A DNA stretch of 64,000 bases from Streptomyces venezuelae (GTDB lineage Bacteria; Actinomycetota; Actinomycetes; Streptomycetales; Streptomycetaceae): positions 1,798,001-1,862,000 of the forward strand of contig NZ_CP029190.1 in NCBI RefSeq assembly GCF_008642295.1. The letters run 5' to 3'. Position 1 is the stretch's first letter; the number at the start of each line of letters is the position of its first letter. The position numbers and the translations under genes were made by a program. Of this stretch, positions 17,147 through 24,059 are shown one piece after another. A model generated the notes under the pieces. That model did not search any database, was not told the DNA's origin, and was given only the letters and a program-made list of their open reading frames with translations.

Positions 17147-17181
17147 GTAACGGATGGCGCACTCGCGGTGTCAAAGCAGTG
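17147..17181 (+). promoter_or_regulatory. Candidate ECF promoter of the Asp23 operon
   Basis: GTAACG, 14 bases, then GGTGTCAAAGCAGTG matches the divergent copy at 17065-17099 in both boxes and spacing while the spacer differs. It lies 33 bases upstream of the Asp23/Gls24 gene. Confidence 0.65.
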
Positions 17182-17213
17182 CAACCACACACCGACCCGT
17201 TGAGGGAGCAGTC

Positions 17214-17693
17214 ATGACGGCAACGCAGGAGAAGACCCCGGTCCGCCAGCACCACGCAGACAGCTCGGTGCCCGGGGCCGGCCGCACGCAGGTCGACGAG
17301 CCCGGCGGAACGCGCGGCCGTACGTCGATCGCGGACACGGTCGTCGTCAAGATCGCGGGGCGGGCCGCGCGGGAGATCCCCGGCGTCCACGACATGGGCG
17401 GCGGTCTGTCCCGCACGCTCGGCGCGGTCCGCGACCGGGTGCCGGGCGGGCGCCCGAACGTCGGGCGCGGGGTGAAGGTCGAGGTGGGCGAGCGCCAGGC
17501 CGCCATCGACGTGGAACTGGTCGTGGAGTACGGCGTCCCGGTCCCTGACGTCGCCCGCGACGTCCGCGAGAACGTGATCGCCGCGGTGGAACGGATCACC
17601 GGCCTGGAGGTCGTCGAGGTCAACATCGCCGTCACCGACGTCCACCTGCCCGGTGACGACGAGGACGACGCGACCGAGACACGGGTGGCATGA
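17214..17693 (+). CDS. Asp23/Gls24 family envelope-stress protein
   Basis: This 159-residue protein has the full Asp23/Gls24 domain from about residue 40: SIADTVVVKIAGRAAREIPG, KVEVGERQAAIDVELVVEYG, then VRENVIAAVERITGLEVVEV and the closing VNIAVTDVHL. Family members form filaments or sheets beneath the membrane. GAGGGAG sits nine bases before the ATG. It is first in a four-gene operon whose other members resemble Firmicutes Asp23 partners (a small DUF2273-like protein and AmaP-like membrane anchors). Confidence 0.88.
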   Translation: MTATQEKTPVRQHHADSSVPGAGRTQVDEPGGTRGRTSIADTVVVKIAGRAAREIPGVHDMGGGLSRTLGAVRDRVPGGRPNVGRGVKVEVGERQAAIDVELVVEYGVPVPDVARDVRENVIAAVERITGLEVVEVNIAVTDVHLPGDDEDDATETRVA

Positions 17694-17751
17694 GCCGCCC
17701 ACACCGCGTGGGCTCCTGAGTACCGTCGATGAGGAAAGAAAGGCAACAGCC

Positions 17752-17934
17752 ATGAGCAGGGATGTCCTGGGGCTGCTGGTGGGGATGGCGCTCGGGTTCG
17801 CCGGCTGGTTCGGAGGCTTCGGTGCCTTCCTCCTGGTCGCCGCCCTCGGTGGGCTGGGCTACGCGGCCGGCCGCTACACCGAGCGCGGCGGAGACCTGCG
17901 CGACCTGCTGCTCACCGAGCGCAGGCAGTGGTGA
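17752..17934 (+). CDS. Small membrane protein, DUF2273-like
   Basis: This 60-residue protein is mostly two hydrophobic stretches separated by glycines (VLGLLVGMALGFAGWFGGFG, then FLLVAALGGLGYAAG), ending in a charged tail. In Bacillus and Staphylococcus, asp23 and amaP are accompanied by a small DUF2273 membrane protein, and size, topology and position agree with that. AAAGAAAGG precedes the ATG. It overlaps the next gene by 7 bases. Confidence 0.65.
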   Translation: MSRDVLGLLVGMALGFAGWFGGFGAFLLVAALGGLGYAAGRYTERGGDLRDLLLTERRQW

Positions 17935-18845
17935 ACCCAGCCGAGCGGGGCGTCACCACCGTCACGGACCGGGTGACGGCCAAGATCGCCCGGCAGGCGG
18001 CCTCCGAAGCGGTCCTCCCGGCCGGCGGGCACGTCCTGAGGTCTGCGGCCACGACGCGCGGAACCCGGGTCGAGGTGACCGTGGAGGTGGACCTGCCCGT
18101 ATCAGCCCCGGCCGACACCGGCCGGATGGTCCAGCTCCACGACCACCTGACCAGCCGCACCCGTTGTCTGACCGGGCTGGCCCTCGGCCCCGCACACCTG
18201 CGGATCCGCAGACTCGGCCCGGTCACCCCGAGCTCCCGTCCGGAGATCACACGGCAGCCGACGGTCACGGCCCGCAGATCGTGGTCCTCACGGCGCACCG
18301 CCACCACAGGTGTGGCCATCGCCGTGGCCGTCCTGTCCGCGCTGGCACTGTGGACCGTCCTGCACCAGCACCTGCCCGGCACTGCCGCGCCGCCCTGGGA
18401 ACGGGTACGCCGGTGGGTGACGGCGTCCGGAGGCCGTTCCCTGCTGCGCCCGGCTGCCTGGGCGGCCGCTGCTGCCGGGGCATGGCTGATCCTCCTGGCA
18501 CTGGCGCCCGGTCACCGCCGTCTGATTCCCCTGAGCTGTCCTCAGGCGGTCCGGGCGGTCATCAGCCGCCGGCACGCCTCACGCCTGGTCCGGGCAGCCG
18601 TCACCGAGGTGCCCGGTCTGAGGGTCCGCGCGCTCCGCTTCACCCGCCGCACGGTCACCGTGCGCGCCGAAACGGCCTACGGCGCACCCCCCGACATCGG
18701 CCACACGACCACCGCCGCAATCGAGCGCACCCTCCAGAACATGGCACTCCACCGCACACCGAAAGTGCGGCTCGTCCTGCGCCCTGTGCGGGACCCGCAC
18801 GCCTCCTCCGCCCGGCGAGCGACCCAGGAGGACGAGAATGCGTAG
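17928..18845 (+). CDS. Asp23-domain membrane protein (DUF6286/AmaP-like)
   Basis: This 305-residue protein begins with an Asp23/Gls24-like domain (TDRVTAKIARQAASEAV, then EVTVEVDLPVSAP). Two membrane segments follow near residues 125-145 and 170-195, and a second alpha/beta domain (RLVRAAVTEVPGLRVRAL, VTVRAETAYG) resembles DUF6286 found with streptomycete Asp23 proteins. It could anchor Asp23 filaments to the membrane, as AmaP does in staphylococci. Start is GTG 17928 or 17931, overlapping the previous gene. Confidence 0.72.
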   Translation: MVNPAERGVTTVTDRVTAKIARQAASEAVLPAGGHVLRSAATTRGTRVEVTVEVDLPVSAPADTGRMVQLHDHLTSRTRCLTGLALGPAHLRIRRLGPVTPSSRPEITRQPTVTARRSWSSRRTATTGVAIAVAVLSALALWTVLHQHLPGTAAPPWERVRRWVTASGGRSLLRPAAWAAAAAGAWLILLALAPGHRRLIPLSCPQAVRAVISRRHASRLVRAAVTEVPGLRVRALRFTRRTVTVRAETAYGAPPDIGHTTTAAIERTLQNMALHRTPKVRLVLRPVRDPHASSARRATQEDENA

Positions 18846-19362
18846 CCGCACCGTGCCCAACCGGACGGCCCTCGCTCTGACCGGGCTCGCCCTCATCGCC
18901 GCAGCCGCGTCCGTTACCCGGTGGGGCGAGGAGAACGTCCTCATGGCCGTCCTCCGGCACCTGCAGCAAGCGGATCATCGCCTGCTATCCGTGGCAGGCG
19001 CTGTCGGTTTCGCCGCGTCGCTGTTCCTGGTCACGGTGCAGATACCGCGCCCGGCCCCACGCCGCCTGGCCCTTCCCGCCCCCCACTGCGGGCTGGACAG
19101 CCGGGCCGTCCGCCACGCCGTCCAAGCCGGCTGCGCCGCCATACCGGGGGTCGTGCGCGTCCGCTGCCGCCTTACGGGCCGCCGGCACATGATGCGCCTG
19201 GGCATCACCCTCACCGTGAACGCAACAGCACACCCCGACGACGTCCTGACCACGGTGTCAGACACTGTCCTGACACAGATCGCCCCGCTTCTCGAGCCCC
19301 GCCGGCTCCGCACTCGGATCCGTCTTCAGGTACAACGACCCAGGCCGCATCGAGCCCGCTGA
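18838..19362 (+). CDS. AmaP-like membrane anchor protein
   Basis: This 174-residue protein has two hydrophobic segments near residues 11-30 and 51-66, then a small alpha/beta domain with VRHAVQAGCAAIPGVVRVRCRL and MRLGITLTVNA. That topology (membrane hairpin plus C-terminal domain) matches the alkaline-shock membrane anchor AmaP. It overlaps the stop of the preceding gene by 8 bases, so the four genes form one transcription unit under the candidate promoter at 17147. Confidence 0.68.
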   Translation: MRSRTVPNRTALALTGLALIAAAASVTRWGEENVLMAVLRHLQQADHRLLSVAGAVGFAASLFLVTVQIPRPAPRRLALPAPHCGLDSRAVRHAVQAGCAAIPGVVRVRCRLTGRRHMMRLGITLTVNATAHPDDVLTTVSDTVLTQIAPLLEPRRLRTRIRLQVQRPRPHRAR

Positions 19363-19582
19363 CAAGAGCCCGGCGGGCCGGTCAACACCGGTCGCGGCAC
19401 AGCCGTCCGCAGGAGCAGCCCCGCCGCCACGGACCGCCGCGGAGCAGCGGCGGGCCCGTCGCGCGGCTGCGGCCACTCGCTCTTCTCGTGGCCACATCCC
19501 TCAACCGCCCTGGCTGCGACGTGACACCGGAGACGTACGGCGTGGACGTGGTGTCGACCCGTGGGTCACCCGCCTGCCGCAG

Positions 19583-20041
19583 TTGCCGGGCACTGCCGGC
19601 ACGCAGGCATTCGAAGTCCTCGGCCTGTACGCGCGCGCAGCAGGGGGAGCCTTGGCCGCGACCGCGGTGACCGCCCTGGTCGATCCCCGCTCCCACCTGA
19701 TCGTCTACGCCAGCGCCGGCCATCCACCACCGGTCCTGCTCCGCCCCGACCGCACCGTCGAAACCCTCGACCAGGCCTCCGACCCGCCGCTGGGCGCACG
19801 GCCCGAGCACGTCCCCCGCCCTCAGGCCGGCATCCAGTACCGCCCGGGCGACACCCTCGTCTTGTGCACCGACGGCCTCATCGAGCGTCACGGCGAAGAC
19901 ATCGACGCCGGCCTGACACGGCTGACCGATGCCCTTGCCGATTCAGGCTCGGTGCTGAGCCCGCAGACGCGGACGCCCTGCTGGACGGGCTGGGGGTCAG
20001 CCACGGCGCCCGCTAAGACATCGCCCTCGTCGTCACGCGCC
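19583..20041 (+). pseudogene. Remnant of a PP2C/SpoIIE-type serine phosphatase
   Basis: The frame encodes only the C-terminal half of an RsbU/SpoIIE-like phosphatase: TAVTALVDPRSHLIVYASAGH, PPVLLRP, then RPGDTLVLCTDGLIERHGEDID. No N-terminal half or start signal is present upstream. Near 19960 a one-base deletion in CCCGC moves the reading to the next frame (ADADALLDGLGVSHGAR), and a TAA then interrupts the expected DIALVVTRL ending. I regard it as a decayed gene rather than a functional one. Confidence 0.75.
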
Positions 20042-20623
20042 TCCGAGCGGGCCCGCAATCACAAGATGGCGGCCCGCAAGGTGAGTCCGAGCCCGACGAG
20101 AACGACCAGGACGGAGATGCCCAAGGGGCCCGGGCGCGGTGGTAGTGCCACAGGGCCTGGCGGGTGCCGAGGGCCAGGTCCTGATCGGCTGGATAAGGCC
20201 TGGCTCACCGATCGGCCGAGGTGCGTCACTACAGGCAGATTTCTACCCCGGGTCCGTGGCCTTGGGGCGGCTGGTCCCCGGGGCGAGGACGGCTGCAAGA
20301 GAGCGGGGCAGTACCTCTTGCCAGCCCAGCAGGCGCAGCCCCTGCACCGTCTCGCCCGCACGGCAGAGTTCGAGCCCGGCGCAGTCCGTCGATTGCCAGC
20401 CTGTAGACGATTCCATCTCCGCACCGTCCCCAGGCCCCCACCCGCCCCGCAGCACAACGGGTGACGACACGCCGACTGCCACCCGCCTGGAGCAGTGACG
20501 GGGTCGGTTCCTGGGCCGGGCGGGTGGCTTTCGCGCCGGAGCCCCGTCCGCCGCGGTGGCGGTGGCGAATCCCCCAAAAGCCGTCGGCCACTGTGGTCGA
20601 GGCATCGAATACCGGGAGAACTC
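20042..20623. other. Gap with a possible vestigial membrane-protein end
   Basis: No intact gene is visible. On the minus strand around 20060-20180, two adjacent frames read QALWHYHR and then GPLGISVLVVLVGLGLTLR with a stop. This looks like the last helix of a membrane protein split by a frameshift. The remainder shows nothing recognisable before the ribosome site GGGAG at 20614. Confidence 0.4.
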
Positions 20624-21493
20624 ATGCGAAACCGCACCATGACCGCTGTGTCCGCCGCCGTACTCGCCGCGCTGTGCGCTGCGCCTGCTCTGGCGGCGTC
20701 CGACACCCGGTCGCAGACCCTGCCCGCCCACGATCACAAGGCCTTGCACGCGATCGGACTCACCAGCGATCAGCGTCTGGTCGAGTTCGACGTGAACAAG
20801 CCGTCCAAGACCTGGTCGCTGGGGAAGGTCTCGGGCCTGTCCGGCGACAGCAAGCTGGTCGGCATCGACTTCCGCGTCCAGAACGAGAAGCTCTACGGCG
20901 TCGGCGACCAGGGCGGCATCTACACCCTGAACACCGCCAACGCCAAGGCGATGAAGGTGTCCCAGCTGACCGTCGCGCTGGCCGGGACCGCGTTCGGTGT
21001 GGACTTCAACCCCGCCGCCAACCGGCTCCGCGTCATCTCCAACACCGGCCAGAACCTGCGCCACAACATCGACGATGCGGCAGCGCCGCTGACGACCACC
21101 GTGGATGGCACCCTCACCAACCCCACCACCCCGCCGTCGACCGCGATGGGCGTCACGGGCGCCGCGTACACCAACAACGATCTGAACGCCGCGACCGCGA
21201 CGACCCTGTTCGACCTGGACACGATGGCCGACCGGATCTCGCTGCAGTCCCCGGCCAACGCCGGCACCCTGGCCCCCACCGGCAACCTCGGTGTGGATGC
21301 CGCTCTCGATGCCGGCTTCGACATCTACTACAACGCGATGGCCGGCACGAACCACGGCTTCGCCGCCATCGGCACCGGCGGCTCCTACCGCCTCTACGCA
21401 GTCGACGTACTGACCGGGAAGGCCACGAGCAAGGGCGCCTTCCCGACGAAGTACCAGGTCACCGACCTGGCCCTGCCCATCAACCAGAAGTAG
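20624..21493 (+). CDS. Secreted DUF4394-domain protein
   Basis: This 289-residue protein has a Sec signal peptide (MRNRTMTAVSAAVLAAL, cleavage after ALA near residue 24). The mature part has DUF4394-like repeats: HAIGLTSDQRLVEFDVNKPS, LVGIDFRVQNEKLYGVGD, VDFNPAANRLRVISNTGQN and FAAIGTGGSYRLYAVDVLTG, a beta-propeller-like pattern. GGGAG lies five bases before the ATG. It converges on the fasciclin gene across a strong shared terminator. Function is unknown; its place beside the SigK-type genes suggests an extracytoplasmic role. Confidence 0.8.
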   Translation: MRNRTMTAVSAAVLAALCAAPALAASDTRSQTLPAHDHKALHAIGLTSDQRLVEFDVNKPSKTWSLGKVSGLSGDSKLVGIDFRVQNEKLYGVGDQGGIYTLNTANAKAMKVSQLTVALAGTAFGVDFNPAANRLRVISNTGQNLRHNIDDAAAPLTTTVDGTLTNPTTPPSTAMGVTGAAYTNNDLNAATATTLFDLDTMADRISLQSPANAGTLAPTGNLGVDAALDAGFDIYYNAMAGTNHGFAAIGTGGSYRLYAVDVLTGKATSKGAFPTKYQVTDLALPINQK

Positions 21494-21591
21494 CACGCAC
21501 CCTGACGCCCGGCCCCGCGCCACCGGTCCCGACGGGGGACCACGGCGCTGGGCGGGGCCCGCCGGCCATCCACGCACACGGGCCGGTACGT

Positions 21592-21631
21592 CGGTGGCCC
21601 CGCGTCCTTCGGGAAGGACGCGGGGCCACCG
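21592..21631. terminator. Bidirectional terminator
   Basis: An 18-bp perfect stem (GGTGGCCCCGCGTCCTT and its complement, plus one outer pair) closes a 4-base CGGG loop between the convergent DUF4394 and fasciclin genes. It can serve both strands. Confidence 0.85.
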
Positions 21632-21661
21632 GCCGTTGCGGGACGACGTTCCTGGTGCGGG

Positions 21662-22312
21662 TTACTTGGGCATCAGGACGGTGTCGACGATGTAGACGTT
21701 GGCGTTGGCGGTCTTGACGTTGCCGCACACCACGTTGGACGTGTCGTTGACCTTGTACGCCTCGCCGGAGCCCTTCGTGGTGACCATGCCCTTCTCCAGG
21801 GTCTCGAAGGAGCCGTTCTCCAGCTGCTTGGGCGTGAGCTTCTGGCCCACGACGTGGTAGGTGAGGATCTTCGTCAGGGTGGCCTTGTCGGCGAGGACCT
21901 TGTCGAGGTCGGCCTTCGGGATCTTCGCGAAGGCGTCGTTGGTCGGGGCGAAGACGGTGATGTCCTTGGCGTTGTTCAGGGTGTCGACAAGGCCGGCCTG
22001 CTTGACGGCGGCGACCAGGGTGGACAGGGCCGGGTTGTTCGAGGCGGCGGTGGCGACCGGGTCCTTGGCCATGCCGTCGAACGAGCCCGCGCCCTCCTTC
22101 GGCACGCCGGCACAGGCCGCTCCGAACGGCTGGTCGCCGGTCATCGAGTCGCCCGTGGGGGTGCTCTCGCCGGTCTTGGCCTGGTCACCGGCGGCGGCGG
22201 TGGGTGCGGCCTTGGTGTCGCTGCCGGAGTCGGAGCAGGCGGCCAGGGAGAAGGGCAGCAGGGCGGCTGCGGCGACTGCGATCGCGGTACGGCGGATCTT
22301 CATGCTGTTCAT
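21662..22312 (-). CDS. Fasciclin (FAS1) domain lipoprotein, MPT83-like
   Basis: This 216-residue protein has a lipoprotein signal (RRTAIAVAAAALLPFSLAAC, lipobox LAAC with Cys26) and a Thr/Ser-rich linker. A single FAS1 domain follows: NPALSTLVAAVKQAGLVDTL, ITVFAPTNDAFAKIP, LTYHVVGQKL and ANVYIVDTVLMPK. It resembles mycobacterial MPT70/MPT83, the main targets of SigK. A candidate SigK-type promoter lies at 22324-22350, so close that GAGGAG overlaps its -10 box; the transcript may be nearly leaderless. FAS1 proteins usually mediate adhesion or binding at the cell surface. Confidence 0.88.
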   Translation of the reverse strand: MNSMKIRRTAIAVAAAALLPFSLAACSDSGSDTKAAPTAAAGDQAKTGESTPTGDSMTGDQPFGAACAGVPKEGAGSFDGMAKDPVATAASNNPALSTLVAAVKQAGLVDTLNNAKDITVFAPTNDAFAKIPKADLDKVLADKATLTKILTYHVVGQKLTPKQLENGSFETLEKGMVTTKGSGEAYKVNDTSNVVCGNVKTANANVYIVDTVLMPK

Positions 22313-22323
22313 GATCGATTGCT

Positions 22324-22350
22324 CCTCGGGGGCTTTTCTGTAAGGGATTG
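22324..22350 (-). promoter_or_regulatory. Candidate SigK-type promoter of the fasciclin gene
   Basis: CAATCC, 15 bases, then CCGAGG on the minus strand. The -35 box and spacing match four other sites in the window, while the -10 is the least similar (CGAG rather than CGAA). Confidence 0.45.
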
Positions 22351-22400
22351 CAGGAAGTTGGTTGTGCGGCCGGAGTCGCCCTGGGGGCTCGTCCGGTGGT

Positions 22401-23984
22401 CTAGGGGACGGTGACGAAGACGCTGTGCCAGCCGCTCGCTCCGTCGGGGATGGTCCGGGCGCGCTGTTCGGTCTGTACCTGGCCAGTGCCGTCGGTGGCG
22501 CGGACGGTGATCGTGTGGCCGCCGGGGGCGGCTTTCCAGGGGTAGGACCACTGACGCCAGGTATCGATGCCTGCCTGCTGGGCGAGGTCGGCGTCCTGCC
22601 AGGGTCCGTCGTCGATGCGGACTTCGACGCGGGTGATGCCGCGGTGCTGGGCCCAGGCGACACCTGCGATGGTGACGGTGCCGGCGGCGGGGCGGGCAAA
22701 CGGCTTGGGGGTGTCGATCCTGGCCTGGGTCTTGATCGGTGCCTTCCGCGCCCACTTGCGCTTGACCCAGTAGGGGTCGTAGGCGTCGAAGGTGGTGAGC
22801 TCGATGTCGGTGATCCATTTGCAGGCCGACACGTACCCGTACAGGCCGGGTACGAGCATGCGCACCGGGAAGCCGTGATCGAAGGGCAGGGGCTCGCTGT
22901 TCATGCCGACGGCGAGCATCGCGTCCCGGCCGTCCATCAGGTCCTCGACCGGCGATCCGAGCGTCATCCCATCCACCGAACGCGCCACCAGCTGATCGGC
23001 CTTGCCTCCCTGGGACGGTGGCCGCACCCCGGCCTCCTTCAGGAGGCCGGCCAGCGGCACGCCGAGCCAGCGGGCGGTTCCGATATAGGGGCCACCGACC
23101 TCGTTGGAGACACAGGTCAAGGTGATGTCGCGTTCGATCAGGGGGCGTGCCAGGAGCTGGTCGAGGGTGTAGGTGCGCGGCCTGCTCACCCCTTTGCCGT
23201 GGATGCGCAGCCGCCAGGTGCCCGCGTCGACCTTGGGGACGGTCAGGGCGGTGTCGACGCGGTAGAAGTCGGCGTTGGGGGTGGTGAAGGGGCTGATGTC
23301 GGCGACCTTGAGCTGGACACCGGCCGGGATCGCGGGTGCCGGAGAGGCAGGAGCGGGCAGGACCAGGCTGTTGCGGGAGGCGACTGCACCTTGGCCCTGG
23401 CGGCCGGTGAAGAACCGGCCCAGGGCCCCGGCAGATACCGCCGCCACCGCGGTCACGCCGGCCGCGGCGAGGAAACCGCGCCTGTTCCAGCCTTCAGTGG
23501 CTTCCTGTCCGTCCGCGAGGGCAGGGACCGTGGCGGGCACGGCTTTCGACGCAAGGACATAGAGGACGAGGGCCCCTGCAAGGGCTCCGGCGATCGAGGG
23601 CAGTACGTCGCCGATGCCGGTGGAGTCGGGGCGGCTGAGGGCCGCGGCTGAGCCGACGATTCCGAACAGCAGCACGCCGGTGGCGCCGACCCGCCGGTGG
23701 GACAGGGCGAGGATGCCGAGGCCGACGGCGATGAGGGCGAGGATGGCGAGGATTCCGAGCTGCAGGACGGTCTTGTCGTTCTCCCCGAAGGTGCGGATCG
23801 CGAAGTCCTTCACCGCGGCGGGTGTCCGGTCGATCACCGCACCACCCACAACCGTCACCGGGCCGGCCGCAGGCCGCACCAGGCCGGCGACCAGCTCGGC
23901 CACGGCCAGCGCCGTGAACGCCGCCAGAAGGCCGGCCAGTGCACCCCGTGCGGCGCGGGAGAGGATTGTTCGGAAGCTGCTCAC
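22401..23984 (-). CDS. Membrane-anchored molybdopterin oxidoreductase, sulfite-oxidase-like
   Basis: This protein of about 527 residues has four hydrophobic segments in the first 155 residues and then a Tat-like internal signal (NRRGFLAAAG). A sulfite-oxidase-type molybdopterin domain follows, with the molybdenum ligand Cys in DITLTCVSNEVGG near residue 290, FPVRMLVPGLYGY and the C-terminal dimerisation domain (GVAWAQHRGITRVEVRIDDG). An ATG at 23993 is in frame, but a SigK-type -10 box (23992-23997) overlaps it. If that promoter is used, the GTG at 23984 is the first codon of a leaderless mRNA. The catalytic domain should face outside. The substrate is unknown; repair of oxidised methionine or sulfite oxidation are family possibilities. 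Confidence 0.85.
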   Translation of the reverse strand: MSSFRTILSRAARGALAGLLAAFTALAVAELVAGLVRPAAGPVTVVGGAVIDRTPAAVKDFAIRTFGENDKTVLQLGILAILALIAVGLGILALSHRRVGATGVLLFGIVGSAAALSRPDSTGIGDVLPSIAGALAGALVLYVLASKAVPATVPALADGQEATEGWNRRGFLAAAGVTAVAAVSAGALGRFFTGRQGQGAVASRNSLVLPAPASPAPAIPAGVQLKVADISPFTTPNADFYRVDTALTVPKVDAGTWRLRIHGKGVSRPRTYTLDQLLARPLIERDITLTCVSNEVGGPYIGTARWLGVPLAGLLKEAGVRPPSQGGKADQLVARSVDGMTLGSPVEDLMDGRDAMLAVGMNSEPLPFDHGFPVRMLVPGLYGYVSACKWITDIELTTFDAYDPYWVKRKWARKAPIKTQARIDTPKPFARPAAGTVTIAGVAWAQHRGITRVEVRIDDGPWQDADLAQQAGIDTWRQWSYPWKAAPGGHTITVRATDGTGQVQTEQRARTIPDGASGWHSVFVTVP

Positions 23985-23991
23985 AACCGGC

Positions 23992-24018
23992 ATTCGGCAG
24001 CCCCCTACCGGAGGATTG
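23992..24018 (-). promoter_or_regulatory. Candidate SigK-type promoter of the molybdopterin oxidoreductase
   Basis: On the minus strand CAATCC (24018-24013), 15 bases, then CCGAAT (23997-23992). Both boxes and the spacing are identical to the site before the His/Trp-rich gene. A start of transcription seven bases downstream would fall on GTG 23984. Confidence 0.65.
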
Positions 24019-24059
24019 GTCCGACCTCCGAAAGAGTGAACAGAGCACGGGTGTTGCCG

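Noticed and set aside
20059..20706. Minus-strand open frame of 215 codons
   Set aside because: Only its last 30 residues look like protein; the remainder overlaps the DUF4394 start and has no start signal.
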